Assembly (NCBI GenBank): GCA_963070105.1
Contig: OY718807.1
Location: 6,839,483-6,903,482, forward strand
Direction of reading: 5' to 3'
DNA: 64,000 bases
Source: Litomosoides sigmodontis
Taxonomy: Eukaryota; Nematoda; Chromadorea; Rhabditida; Onchocercidae
The notes below the pieces were generated by a model. It saw only the letters and a program-made list of their open reading frames with translations, was not told the DNA's origin and ran no database searches. Within the stretch, counting starts at the first letter, position 1; every line of letters begins with the position of its first letter. The translations under genes were made by a program, and so were the position numbers. Shown piece by piece: positions 12,995 through 28,029 of the stretch.

Positions 12995-15900
12995 ATGGGC
13001 GCAGACACTAAATTTGAATTGCTTCCATTTCTTGCAAAACATCAAAAATTTAAGACGAAGGTACAGTGGCGTTTTTCCGGTGAAATTTTAAGGAAGTTAG
13101 GTGAAGTGGGTAGTACAGTTTGCTAAATTCAGTGGTGGCGCATTTTATTCGATTATAGAACATGTTAGGCTTATTTGGCTTTTGGGTCGAAGATGTATGT
13201 GATAGGTCGAGTCGTGATCAAGAAGTAAACAGACGATGTTGCTGAGATAGAGACACCACACAACTTCAATTTTCAATTAGTAGTTAGTAGTGTGGCACTG
13301 TTGTGACAGTTTGTTGTTCCTCCCAATTAAGCATATTTAGGTGCAATACTCTCCCGATGAAATTTGTGAAATGATCGAGACGGCACGAGTGTTATTCTCA
13401 AGTGAGGGTGCATTGATTGATGTTTCAATACCAGTTATTGTGGTCGGTGATATACATGGACAGGTAGAGTGTATCTAAAATGCAATTCCAGTCTAGAAGA
13501 ATAAACCGTTCTTAATAGCCAAATGACCAATTGACCGCTTGCACTGTGTCACCTTTAGTACGCAGACTTGCAACGAATTTTTGCTGCAGTTGGACGACCA
13601 GGTCGAACGCGTTTTTTGTTTCTCGGTGATTACATTGATCGAGGGCCACAGTCTCTCGAATGCATCTGTTCCCTTGTTGCCTGGAAAATTGCATATCCAA
13701 AAAGGGTATGAATTCTTAAAATTGCTCAAAATTTCCACGAATTCGTTCAATCCTACAAGCAAAGAAGGCGTTCAAAATTGTTGTGCGGAAAATGAATTGA
13801 GAATGCGAAGTGCTAGCGAAAACATCGATATTGAAGCTAATAAATTGAATAAAAAAACGGAGGAATTGTAAATGTGAAGGGTAGTGATGTCTGGTCGATA
13901 AGAGTAATAGTTTAGCAAATTGGTATTTTCTAAGTTATTAAGTGACACTAAACATTCAGTAAAATAATGATGCTTAAAGTGACACTGATGTTGAAATTTG
14001 TTTTTCTTAATTATCACAGAATACTTGAAGAGAGGCGAGCGAAATTCATCTTTAAAGACTTTTGAAATTTCATCTTCAACGGTAATCAATAGTGCGAGCT
14101 AGTAAGTTTCCAATTAAAACGGTAAATTCAAACGTAGGAAAGCATTTGTCGGTGTGTTGCAATGCAAATATGCAGTGATCATATCTGTTTAAGATATTTT
14201 TACTTCGTGGCAATCATGAATTTGCATCTGTGAATCGAGAATACGGCTTTTACGATGAATTAGCTACAAGGTTTAGCGTTGGTAAACTTTTCACACTGCC
14301 AGATAACACCCTGTTGAACGTTTAAAAATAAATGTTAAACTAATTTACACGCTTTTGAAAAATAAGTTCAACTAATTTTACAATTCACCGAACTTTTAGT
14401 AAAGAGGGACGGAATTTGAAATTTATTGCAATTGGTGAGGAGTAGATATTAAAAATTACTGGATTTAATTAATGAAGAGGAATAGAAACTAAAATTTATT
14501 GAAATTAGTGAGGAGTGATAGAATCTGATGGGTTGAATAAAAACCAAGGAAATGTGATCGATGCATTAACAATTGTTCCAGATGTTTATAGTCGTGTGCT
14601 TTTTGCAGATTGCAACTTTTCCCCCATCAATTAACTTGTTTATTAATTAGTTACTGTTTGCTGCAATGATGGGGCAAAGTTATTTCAGGTCAAGCAATGC
14701 GCTTATGGAAGGAATTCAACGATCTCTTTTCAATTTTCCCTTTTTCCGCTTTAATAAAGAATAAAATACTTTGCATGCATGGTGGTCTCAGCCCACATTT
14801 GCAATCGCTTGATGACATTCGAAATGTAATATCTTGTTTTCTTTCAAGTAAATAATAAATCTATTGCGATAGCTTAATTTGCCGCTTATTTAATTTACGA
14901 TAGGGACTTAATTTTTAATTATCGTCTCCACAGTGACATACATTTTCTTGCTAGTAAATGAGAGTAGTAAGTTAATTCCATTTTCTTTATCAATCTAAAT
15001 CACAATCTGGAAATTATAATGGGATCGGATGAAGTTCAAAAAATTATCAGTTACAAATGGTAAACTTTAATTTTCAGATTAAAATGCCAGTAATGGAACT
15101 GTTTTCGGATACACTGGAACAGGATTTAGTTTGGTCGGATCCTAAATTAGATATCAAAGGTTACGAGCCCAATAAATTGCGTAATGTGAGCGTTGCATTT
15201 GGTGAAGATATTGTTTATAAAACGTGCAAACGTTTAAGCTTGGATCTTATTATACGAGCGCATCAGGTTTTTCACTTTAAATCTAACTTGCCCCACAATT
15301 CTTCTAGCTTCAGCTCATTACTGGAAAAACTTACGCATACACTTGTTAGACACATTTTGAAGCATTTTAATCTATCTGTCGAACATTGCAAATCCCTCTG
15401 GATTAACCACCGCTTTTTTTACTTTGCATTCTTTTAAAGTGTTTTACCGACAGGTGATGGAAAATGGATACGGGTTTTTTGCTGGTCGTAAACTGGTTAC
15501 AGTATTTTCGGCACCGCTATACGCCGAACTCGTAAGCTTCTTTATGTATAATACATTAACGACTTCACCAATACGCTACGTAAGCATACGAATCCCGACA
15601 AACATAATGGAAAATAGTTTGCTCTTGATTTTTAATTACCGGAAGTTTAAAATGAAAATTCAATTCATGAATTGTACACGTATGCACGTATTGATAGTGC
15701 GTGTTCTATCCTGTGAGAATTAACAAAAGTTGATCGTTAAATGATGGAATCTTTTTGAACTCTTACTTCTCTAACGTTACTTTATTATTACTGTAGGCGT
15801 TACTTTATTATTACTGTAAAACGAGAGAGAGAGAGAGAGAGTAAGATTGGATGTAATTGACTCTCACTAATGAAAGTAAACTGCTTATTCACTGCTAATA

Positions 15901-16294
15901 GTATATTATCAAAAAGTGCCAGATGTTGCTAGTTCATAAAGATCAACTATATACCAAGTACACACTTGATCTTTACGCATAAATTTAGATGGAAAGTTGT
16001 TTTTTGAGGTTAAGAGAGTAGCAGTCTCAATGGTTTCCGTAGGTTTTGGCAAATATGCAAATGTGAAACGATTTTGAGAGTATTTCGCTTAAACGTTCCA
16101 CTTGTCATTTTTAGAATAACAAAGGAGCAGTTGTACGAATCAGTGCAGAGATGGTAATCAGTTACGTAATATTAAATCCTGTATCACAGGCAACTGCTGG
16201 TAAGGATAATTTCAAGCGTTCCTTCAAGGACGATCAAAGATCCTACCGCATGGACGAGTCGATCAGTGCTACTGTGCTACCGCAGCTACAATAA
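12995..16294 (+). CDS. Divergent PP1-type Ser/Thr protein phosphatase, 8 exons
   Basis: Metal-dependent PPP-family phosphatase catalytic subunit that removes phosphate from Ser/Thr of proteins. Exons: 12995-13060, 13341-13463, 13559-13705, 14194-14281, 14689-14825, 15078-15266, 15454-15531, 16115-16294; all in frame, 335 residues, normal PP1 length. Catalytic motifs are intact: GDIHGQ (58-63), GDYIDRG (86-92), RGNHE (117-121), HGG (172-174) and RAHQ (247-250). It is far from canonical PP1. The loop after the FSAP motif reads LYAELNN in place of NYCGEFDN, so it is one residue shorter and lacks the conserved Cys. PP1-like genes are strongly expanded in nematodes, many with germline roles, so this is probably a lineage-specific paralogue. 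It lies 493 bp downstream of SYF1 on the same strand, too far for a confident operon. An in-exon donor at 16199/16200 permits a different C-terminus (see findings). Confidence 0.88.
15775..15818. repeat. Duplicated 21-mer
   Basis: Two copies of a 21-base unit beginning CGTTACTTTATTATT at 15775-15795 and 15798-15818, inside the last intron of the phosphatase gene. Confidence 0.85.
15823..15841. repeat. (GA)n microsatellite
   Basis: An uninterrupted GA dinucleotide run in the last intron of the phosphatase gene. Similar GA-rich tracts recur at 17059-17087 and 23768-23800. Confidence 0.9.
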
Positions 16295-18808
16295 TACTTA
16301 AGAGATTTTGAAAGTATGCCTCAGAGCAGCACACTTGTACAATTAATCTTCCACAGCAAAATGTGATGTATTTCCTACTATTTCACTGATAACTTAATGA
16401 ACTTAACAGCAAATAATACTGCCATATGTGCAACTTTGCATTCATTGGATGGATTTGAAGGAAGAACCTTTATGTCGGATATTTGGATCTCATAGAAATT
16501 ACCGCTGCCACAGTTAATATCACACCAGTAGATCTCTATTTATCACATGGAAATTGAAATTGCACATTTGAGGAGTACAACTGCACTTTATCTCCAAAAG
16601 TGTCTCTTAGCATACTGCCTGAAATTATTTCAATCTCTTTTTCTTTTTGCTTTTTGGCGAGAAACTTCTTTGTTCACATCCATTTTTAACAGTTTCACTT
16701 CAAAAGTTTGAAAAGGAAGCTCCTCCTTAGTGCATATCATTACTTTTGAAGAAAGAAAAGAATTGAATTTTTCTCAGCGAATTACTTATCAAAATTATAT
16801 TCGTTTCTTGTATTTTAAGGTTAAGTAAAAAAAACCAGTGAATAAACGTGAAGTGAATAATTTATTCATTGACGTATCCCGTACGCGTTTTGCAAAATAT
16901 TTTATTTTATGCAATTTGTGAATGTTTTACATTCTTAAATTATCGCAATGATTGAAAAGAAACTGTAATTAATCAAAAATAGATATAAATAGCTATTTGC
17001 GTTTGCACATAATTTCGTTAAAAGAAAGAAAGATAAGGGAGAGTGAGTGAGGGATGAAAGAGAGAGGGAGAGAGAGAGAGAGAGAGGAAATGAAATTAAT
17101 AAAGGATGTGAAATTCCATTCTAGCAAGAGTTGCAGCAATTATTTATTTATTTATCGTTTTGCCACTAACTATTCCTTCCATTCTAACACCTCTTCATTT
17201 GTCTTTCACAGCAATGACATTTCCTACACCGAGGAGATGACCTTCTCAATTTCAAAAATAGTTTGGTGGTGGGAGAAGGAGGAATTCATCGACAGATTAG
17301 ATGAATGCTTTTTCAGAGAAAATTTGAAAAGTTATTTATCATGTATAACTGACTAGCGAGCCTTCGAAAATACTCCATACGTGTTAGATCGTTTCGTACG
17401 ATCACGTAGCCTTTTGACCTCTTTAGTCTAGTGCTTAGTGTAGTCCTCCTCACGAGTGGTTCATCAATAAACCGAAACGAATTTTTCTGAACCATTCGAT
17501 GGTGTTCTCTCAGATTTTATTTGCCTTTTTACAAAAATGGCCGTTCAACGAAATGCTCATAAGGATCGGTAAGATCAAAATATTTTCATTCCTGAGAAAG
17601 GAGGAATTAGCATTTAATTTGTTGATATCATTATTTTTCTTATATGGACGAAATCATTTCTTCTCTCACTCTCTCCCTCTCTCTCTGTCCAAAGCTATAA
17701 CATTGTTAGAATGGTTTTGATGCTTTTAAAGCGTTTTCTAATTACAATAATTAATCTATAATCAATTCATTACTACTTAACAGCATATATATATATATAT
17801 TTATGCGAGACTTCCTTCGAGACTTTCGCTTTTTGTCAACAAACCTCAAGGGGATATAATTTAGTATAAATTGGCTATGATACTACCTTACCTCTCAAGT
17901 GCTACAGTTATCAACTTTCCTTAGCATTTAACATCTACATCGTAATATTAATTACTAGCATTAATCCATGCAGCTATTTAAAATTTCAAATCATCCATAT
18001 CACACCGTTATGGTGCTGGAAAGTCACACATGCAATAATAAATTAGAAATTGTTAATTTACATTTTAAGCAAAGAATGCTTGTTTAACTTAAAACTTTCG
18101 AACTGAGCCATTTTGGCAGAATGACAAAGCCATCTATGATTGATAGATGGAAATGATGAGTGGACCACTACCACTACCATTGTTATGACAGATCGCTCTT
18201 GAGCTTTTCCGAAATATTTCTAATTTCTCTCAGGATGATAATTCGTGGCTCATTGCACAGGCGAAACTAATAGTTAATGAAGAGAGAAAGGCGGTGAAAC
18301 AAAGAAAAAAAAACTCGTGCGATTTATCTGAAAGTGAAACACATTCTATTGTACAGCTAATTTTTCCGAATGCAATTGAATTCTACACTTCCGATAAATC
18401 TGAGATGAATTTAAGTGGAAAATAAATTGGAGCATATATGGATGTTTTTTCGTTTAATCGCTGCAAATCGTAAATATCTCTATTATCTTTCCAAACAATA
18501 GCAAATTCACATCTGCTCCCTGATATGCATGAAAATTTAATTTAATGGATTGAAATGGACGGTAATAAATTGAAAAGATTGGAAAATCACTTAATCGAAT
18601 TTTTCAAAAAAAAAGTAAAAAACGATAGCAATGAAGAGTTCCAGCTATCCTATCCTATTACAGCGTAAATTTTGTGCTTCCTTTTTAGAATAGAAGGAGT
18701 ATTTTATAGCGCTCAAATAAGATAGAAACACTTTTTCTCATATACCGTTTCCCGCCAATGAATTACAAATTTTTTATTTTTTTTAAAAAAAACTGAAAAA
18801 TCTTTTAG

Positions 18809-18945
18809 TATTTGATTATTACATGAGATGTTCGGAGGAGATGTTTGTGATGTGTTTGCGTCAAACGTTGAAGGGATGGACAGATATAAATGCTGATGGT
18901 TCATTGTGGCCAAACAATCAGCCAAGCGGCCAAGAAGAAGACAAA
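18809..18945 (+). other. Orphan exon candidate
   Basis: An open frame of 45 codons is bounded by an acceptor (tcttttag) and a strong donor (AAA/gtaaga). It reads FDYYMRCSEEMFV and ends NNQPSGQEEDK, with compact protein-like composition and no simple repeat. It needs one upstream base (phase 1 in) and leaves phase 0. I found no partner exon of matching phase nearby. It could belong to an unknown gene or be chance. Confidence 0.22.
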
Positions 18946-20246
18946 GTAAGAAGTGTCAGTGTTCGGCCAAGGATTGGATGAGCGGAGGGCGAGGATTCAG
19001 AAGCACTACTTCCTCATATTATATTAGCAGAGAAGCGAAGTGAGTGGTACTCCAACCAATGTCATCCTACCATCAATTATTTCATGTTTTTCCGCCGCTT
19101 ATCCACCGATCGCCTCTTCCTCGATTTATTGCCCACAACTCGATCACCTCATGTCCTCCACAAATAGCCGCTGAATGTTTGCTAATGTGAAATTTAGCTT
19201 TTGGTCATCATTTATGTGCATCACAATGGGCGAACCAACAATACTGTCGTGATTGAGCAAACACTGTTTGCTCAATTTACCTTTAATTTAGTAATTTTTG
19301 TTTTTAAACTTTTTCATCTTCTTTTTCTTAATTCGTTCGTTCTTTTCATTAGGTTAATTAATTTTGCTGTGTAAGTTATGTAGCAGTAGAGCATTGAGAA
19401 AACTGCACTGTGAATGAATTATTTAGCAATGAGCAGCTCATACACATTATCATCCCACCTATCTCATCTCTGTGTCTGTTAGTCGGATCGTTTTGCAAAT
19501 GTAAACCGGATATTTAAAACTTTGAATTAATAACTTCTCATCGTCCATCGGAAAATTTGTGTGGTAGGAACTGGAAAAACCGGGACGGTATGGTGTCGAA
19601 CAGTGTGTTTCTCCCTCAAATATAAATGCAAAATTCATTTTTTTCTTTTCAAGTCCCAGAAGCTCCAATTCATGGATGGAGTAAAAAAGATGATAGATTA
19701 AAATTTTATCACTCAGAAAGGATGTGCCATTCCTGAATTTACGATGGAAATTTTCAAGGCAGTCAGATCATTTCATCTTCAATTATTGACTATAAAAATT
19801 TTTATTTTTCATTAACGACAAGACGTATATTCTCATATATTTTTTTTTTAATTTATAGAAATAAATTTCTGAAAATTTCAAAAAATTTCTCACACTTTTT
19901 AATTAAAAATTTAAAAAAAAATGCAGCTATTTTTTTTCAAACATTTCTTCATCGTCCAAAAAATGCACAAAAAAAAGGTTGCTGCACGAATTTTAACTCT
20001 CAACAAACAGCCATTTCATTTCACTAAAAAATGCCTCATTAATTCGATCTTTTCATGGAGCATAAAAAATATTGGTGGAAAATGACAATAAGTACTTTCA
20101 GGTAGATTTAAACTTTTTACTTTGTGAGATAATTAACCGTACAAGCTAAAATTGATGAGTGATCTTTGGTTGTTTGCAACAAGCCACGCTTACTTTCTTC
20201 TCCGACTCACTGATACACCCACTTACTCTCTACCGCAATTTTTCAG

Positions 20247-20775
20247 TCGAAATTGCAAAACTTCAGGATGCCATTCAGGTCTTTTCACTACCACCGCCAA
20301 CGATTATTACAAGTGATGGAGGTCAGGTCATGCAATTATGCGACGTCAGGAAATGGAAGCTAAATGCAATGTAAGTTAACTTAATTTTTTTTCTGCGATC
20401 TAAATTTCCACAAAGATATTTGTCTAAAAACTCTCAACTGTTTAAGCATTCTGTTTTCTTTAGAGAAAAAAAACAACGACGGCGTGACAATAGTCTATGA
20501 GTGTTTGATAGCAAATCTTACCTATCCCATGCTAAGTATTAAACCTAAGCCTGAAGTTCTGTCTAAGTATTCTGCAATGAATTAAGTTGTCAGTGTGAGC
20601 ATCAATTATCCCACCTGTCCTTGTAACTTGAGAATTGTGACCAATGGATGGAAACGTCCACGTTCCATTCTTCCCGAACAAAGGTGATATTTTTGGAAAT
20701 GTCCCATCTGTTCCGAAAGAGTAAAACAGAAATCTGTTTCTTTGCATTCGTAGGAATCCTTTCAGAAATCAGTGA
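20247..20775 (+). other. Orphan exon cluster, unknown gene fragment
   Basis: Three exon-like pieces splice in frame: 20247-20370 (tttttcag/TC to AAT/gtaagt, reading EIAKLQDAIQVFSLPPP), 20594-20683 (gttgtcag/T to CAAAG/gtgata, containing CPCNLRIVTNGWKRPR) and 20754-20775 (cgtag/G to a TGA stop). Phases fit at both junctions. No domain is recognised and the 5' exon is missing. Several frames on both strands are open around 20530-20870, which weakens the case. Confidence 0.27.
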
Positions 20776-21802
20776 GGAGGACAGCAATTTCCAAAATAGG
20801 GAAATTACTAATTCGGAAATGTTTGGACACATTGTAGTGGAATATGTTCAAAGTAATGACAACTAACTTCGTGACATTTTTAAATTAAAAATTTAATTGT
20901 TTAATTTAGTGCTTTTTAATGAGAGAATAAGAATGTTGTGAAATGCTTTCCCCTTTCATTCACTTCTAGAGATTGAAAGGCGATACTCTGCAAGATCAAA
21001 GGGCTGATAATTGAGAAACTGTTTGATGATTTATTGTAGTGTCCTGATCGAAGGAAAAACATTCGCACTATCAACAAAGAATTTCAGTCTTAATTAATTG
21101 CTGTTAATTTCATGCTAATCAAGCATTCACATGAATGTATAAAATTAACAAAACAAAAATTTGCTAATTTCTCTTCAAACAACACCGCTTACTGTCTTTG
21201 TTTACTTTTAATTTATTAAATTTTCATCATTTATGTAATTGTTTCCTAAACAGAGTGATTAAGCATTAGCAATGACATTAATTATAATCAAAGTATGTTA
21301 ATTTCCAGAACTCATCGATGTACCATGAACTTAGCGAATAAAACATTAATGAGCAAAAAATCAATAACAAATAATAAATCTAATCGCTGGAGAGTAAAAT
21401 TTAAAAGTAGTTTCATAAATTTGCGCCTCTTATCGCGGCATTTTTGCGCGCCATTGAAGAATTCATCCATCCTAGTTTCCTAGGCGGAAAAGGATGTGAT
21501 TGAAAGTGGAAGGAGCTAGTTGTTAAAGTTAACGTATGAAACATCTGGATGGAATGCAATCGAATTATACTTGTACACTCCAGCGAATTGATGGCTGCTT
21601 GAGAATGGAAGGAACTTGAAATTTCTTGAATTTGAAATGTCTGCCAAAAAAAGACGAATAAAAGTTGAATTGATTGAATTAAAACTCTGCTGGAAAGCAA
21701 CAATTTTTCCCTTTTGTAATCACCTACCTAACAATAACTATTCTAAAACAACAGCAGTTCTTAAATAAATTATAAATTCCATTCTTAGTACGTCTATTCT
21801 AA

Positions 21803-23690
<1,888 letters not shown>

Positions 23691-23767
23691 TATTAAGGAC
23701 TTTACTAATAAACTTACTGCTATTACCTCTCAGTGTGCAAAAATCTCTCGACTGAAAATTGCTACAA

Positions 23768-23800
23768 GAGAGAGAGAGAGAGAGAGGGAGAGAAAGGGAG
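23768..23800 (+). repeat. GA-rich tract upstream of channel exon 1a
   Basis: A GAGAGAGAG-type purine run about 90 bp upstream of the ATG at 23883. GA tracts near animal promoters can bind GAGA-type factors, but no binding can be claimed here. Confidence 0.6.
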
Positions 23801-23882
23801 ATGAAGTGAGAGGCAAGCAAAATTTCATTGTGGTTTGCTCCAATAAGTTAAATTTTAAGCGAAACCTTCGGAAAGCATCATA

Positions 23883-24009
23883 ATGGGTTCAACAGCAGCT
23901 GGTGCCACTTATCATGCTTACAACCAACTGATCCGATCATCGTCACCACATCATCTACCATGCGGAAAGTCAATGCAGCAAGGCGGCACTTCAGAACAAG
24001 TTGAAATTG
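23883..24009 (+). CDS. Alternative first exon (1a) of the TWK channel
   Basis: The ATG at 23883 opens a 42-codon frame (MGSTAAGATYHAYNQ and onward) ending in a strong donor, ATTG/gtaagt, in phase 1. This matches the phase required by channel exon 2 (33281, beginning AG ACA ATT), so it would give GAG (Glu) at the junction. No other downstream plus-strand exon with a better claim was seen. The exon encodes a Ser/His/Gln-rich cytoplasmic N-terminus. The splice would span 9.3 kb, so the link needs transcript support. Confidence 0.45.
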
Positions 24010-27000
24010 GTAAGTTCACATATTAAATAAACATTCTTCCTAGAACTAGCATTGAAGCGAAAGAGGGAGAGAGTAGGATGAGAGAGAAATACTAATTTCA
24101 AGAAAAGTTTCTTTTTCTGAGGGATTCATCAATTTCGGTCATTAGTTCTGCCACCACTTTCTCTTTTGCTTCACTCCTTTTCGAACTAAGTTTGTAACGG
24201 TAGGATCAAAGCCAATTTGAAATTACTGCAAAAGTTTCCTGCAAGAAAAGCAATTTTCCATTCCTTTCAACAGTATTTGTCATTCGGTGAACAATGAGTT
24301 CAATTGACTAAATTCAAAGTAGTTACTTTAAATTTAGTAACAAACAAAAAAGTTTCAACTTATTTGAAATTAACCTCACTTCATCAAACTATTCGCCTAC
24401 AGCAGTAATTAAACTGAAAAGACAAATGGCATGAACAGAAATAAACAATAATGATAGCCAATGTCACTGAGAGCGTTCGTTCATTCGTGAAATTTGATTG
24501 GAATAATTTTTGGCAACATTTGCATAAATTATAAAAAGTTGATGAGATGGAAGGAATGAAAATTAGCTGCAATGAGCGGAAATTATCTGCCGAAAGGAAA
24601 ATTGATTTGAGAGAGAGAGGAAAAAAAGGAGCACCGCACCATCAAATGACAGTTATGAAATTTAATGTTGAAATATTCTTTCTTGCTGAAATTTCTCCGC
24701 TTAAGTGGCTCTATTTTATATTTATTTATAACACTTTCACAGCTTCACTCTTTTCTGATTTTTGTTTTACTGAAATTTTTGCAAATTAGTTGGAAGAGAA
24801 GAGAAGATTAAGTGAAAGAAAGAGGGGAAGAACCTTTCAGTTGCAGTTGCAAGGAACTTTCCTACGTTGGGGAACCAGCCATATTGCTTAATTTTTTTGC
24901 ACTTTGGTATGAATTTCTAATTCACTTAACTGAAACTTAGAGTGACTTACGAAACCGAAACTCTCTCTCTCTCTCATCATTGTCCATTATCTTTTGTCCT
25001 TCTAAATTTTACTTTTTCAAATTCACAATATTATGATTGCAACGGTGACCTGAAACCTGAATTCTCCATGCGATTCATACTCTGCAATTAGTAAATATAT
25101 TTTCATATTTAATTCACTTTTCTGATTGCAATCAATCAGTGGAATATAAATTTAGCAAATGAAATATGCAATTGTAATTTATTTCGATTAGTCTGAACCG
25201 CTAAGACTGACATTATGTCAACGTTGTGAGAGGAGGGATGATGGCGTGAGGCTATATCTATCAATCCGTCACAAATTTTTATCAGCGAAATAAAATTGCA
25301 TATTCCTTTTGAGCAGTTATTTCAAGAAGACAACGATCATTTTGTTGAGAAGTTATCACCGTACACATTTGCTTGCTGATAATTATTACTGTACACATCA
25401 TATTACTGTACAGACTTTCTCAGAAATGATTAGTGCAAAGATTAGACTTTGCAAAATTTAGAGCATAAAATAGGGCAAAACATGGTGCTCATAAAAAGAA
25501 TGAAACAAATTAAGTTGTCTTAAATTTTAGGCAAATAAAAAGTAATATTGGAAAAGTTACTGGCCGCTTCCGTAATTGAAATATAATATTTCAGAGATTT
25601 TCAATTTGTCATTGAATTTCATTATTAGCTAATATAAAATTTTATGATATTAATTTAAAACTTACTCGTTTACGCCATCAATAGCACTTAATAATCATCC
25701 GAAGCAATTTACTTGATTTAGTTTAAGATGCTATTTTTTCCGTTAAAATCTAATTTGGTCGAAATTTAGAATGCATAAATCAAATTTGAGGGAATTATCG
25801 TATTTGAATTTACGAAGGAGTAGTCCAGTTGCATGCAAAGCTTTCACTGATTGTGCGTTTTAATTTAATTATTGCTATGAAATGAATGTTTAGTAGCATT
25901 TCAACCATAAATTGAAGTGCGAAATTAAAAAAAAGAAACGTTTCATTGTATTTTTTAAAGTTCAAATCCATCTTTCTCATAAGAGCGAAGTTTTTGCTTT
26001 TTTTTCGAAATGTTTTTTTTTGCTCTTTGCCTTCTTTTTTTCAAGTGCATTTTGAAGAGTAAAACGACTGGACAGCGTCGGAAACATCCATAAATTAGTG
26101 GTACGAATTCATCAAATAAAAAAAAGCTCCATTTTTTTTTTGCAATGCTTTGTTTCGAACAATTTGTTCCTTATTTTAAGAGTTTCCTTTGAAGATTCCG
26201 TATTTTTAATCGTAGTCTTCTGCCTAGCAAGATTAAGAAAAGTAAAAATTAAAAATAAACAGAGGAAATAAAAATAAATGAACATTGTTCTTAAATGATC
26301 GGAAGAATGGTTACAAATTTTTGAAGAGAAATATAAAGTTGAAATTTAAATAGCATAGAGATATTGAAATTTAGTCAAATGGTTTTTTCAGTAATTTCAT
26401 TGATGCAACAAGAAAAATTGGCAATAAATTTAGTGTCCGTCCAGATCGTTTTATAATTCTTTCTTTATCATTTTCCTTTCTTCCTTTTAAGGTTTTCAAA
26501 TTTATCAGAGAAAAGCCTAGCGATGGCCTCCTCTTGACTTTCGCATTTCATCAAAGGCTTTCTTTCGGTTGTACTTTTTTTCCGTAATCCCTCTAGACAT
26601 TACGGAATGCACTTCCTACGGCGGCTTCCCATAGCACTTTCAACCGACAACAGATTATTTACTCGTTATGATACACTCACAAATGCATCATACGAATTGA
26701 AAGCGAAGAAAAATTGAATTTTGTAAATTTCAAGTTTCATTCAACTATTGTACTTTGTTAACGGATATCGAGAGATATTGATTTTTCTTGCAAGTGCATT
26801 TTTGAAATATTGTTCGCATTTCAATTATCACAAGCATGCAAAAACCAATGAAATTGAAAGTGTTTGTAGGTTCAGAGAAATTTTCTCTTTTGTTTTATTG
26901 GAAAATTAATTTTGAAACGATTTTGATGATTAACTGACAAAGGACGATGGCGAAAAGGATAACATTTACACAGAAGTAGTGAAAAGTTTTAATTCTTATC

Positions 27001-28029
27001 ACTTCTTTGTCGCTTCCTTCAAATTACTTATTACTTATAAGCTTTTTTTTTATTTCGATAACAGCAGTATTGTCCAAACAAATTTTTAAATTTTAAAACA
27101 TTTCTGTTGCTATTTTGACATAAAATATTTGAAAAATGAAATGTCAACACTTTTCCATCAATTTATAAGAGTTTTTGCTGTTAAAACTGGTAAAGCGGAA
27201 AGATGAAAGTGAAATTGTCCTATGAGCACACTTCATATTAGCATTAGAACTTTAAAAGTCCCGAAGTTATAAGAGTTTTAGCATTCAATCCCCCGAAAAA
27301 TTTATCTGCGATTCGAGGAGGGAAGATAAGGAGCAGTAATTCCTAGCAAACAAATCAGTAATGAATTGCTTTAATTGCAATACAACATAGTCAGATGTCC
27401 TTTGTTGTCGGTCAGTTGAAGATTGGCAGGTCCATTTCTTTTTTTTTTCTAGCAGAAATAGAGATAAAAATTATTCGCTTTGAAGTGTTTGACATATTTT
27501 TGAAAGCGAGAACACTTTGACCTAATAAAATGCAGCATTTATAGAACAGTAATGTTTTTGGGAAGCATTGAGGAAGAGAAATGCTTAGGTAGAAATCACG
27601 AAGTGGACGGACAGTCTTCATCTGACCGACATCTGTGAAGTTCAATCCAACGGCGGCTAGCGTTTTATCCTAGCGGCGTAAACGTGCCAGTTGAGCAGTG
27701 CTTGTAGAACAATGTTTGTTACATTACCTAAGCGAAAGTGAAGGCACTGATGTTGTGCTGCTAGGTATATTGCGTTACGACGCTAACCCACCGACTAGTA
27801 TCAATCAGTATTGACGACGTTACTAGCTAGTACTTATTGTTTGTTGATTGAGGTATTAAAGGTCGAGGAGAGTGACGACGACGATGACGATGATGATAGT
27901 GATAGCGATGATAGTGATAGTGATAGTGATAGTGATAGTGATAGTGATAGCGATAGCGATAGCGATGGTAGTACTTGAAGTCTGACTGAGGCAGGCTAGG
28001 TGTGCGTGCAGTACAGTGGACTTGCTCTG
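24010..28029. other. Presumed first intron or second promoter region of the channel
   Basis: No coding exon recognised. The sequence is AT-rich with scattered homopolymers. A (GATAGT)n array occupies the last part (27872-27966), just before exon 1b. Confidence 0.5.
27872..27966. repeat. GAT/GATAGT repeat array
   Basis: A run of GACGAT and GATAGT/GATAGC units. On the minus strand it opens a meaningless Ile/Thr-repeat frame, which I discard. It ends about 60 bp before the ATG of channel exon 1b. Confidence 0.9.

Noticed and set aside
17054..17356. 100-codon plus-strand frame ending SYLSCITD
   Set aside because: The start lies in GA-repeat sequence. Only the short piece after the acceptor at 17211 could be exonic, and a different frame is preferred there as a possible phosphatase C-terminus.
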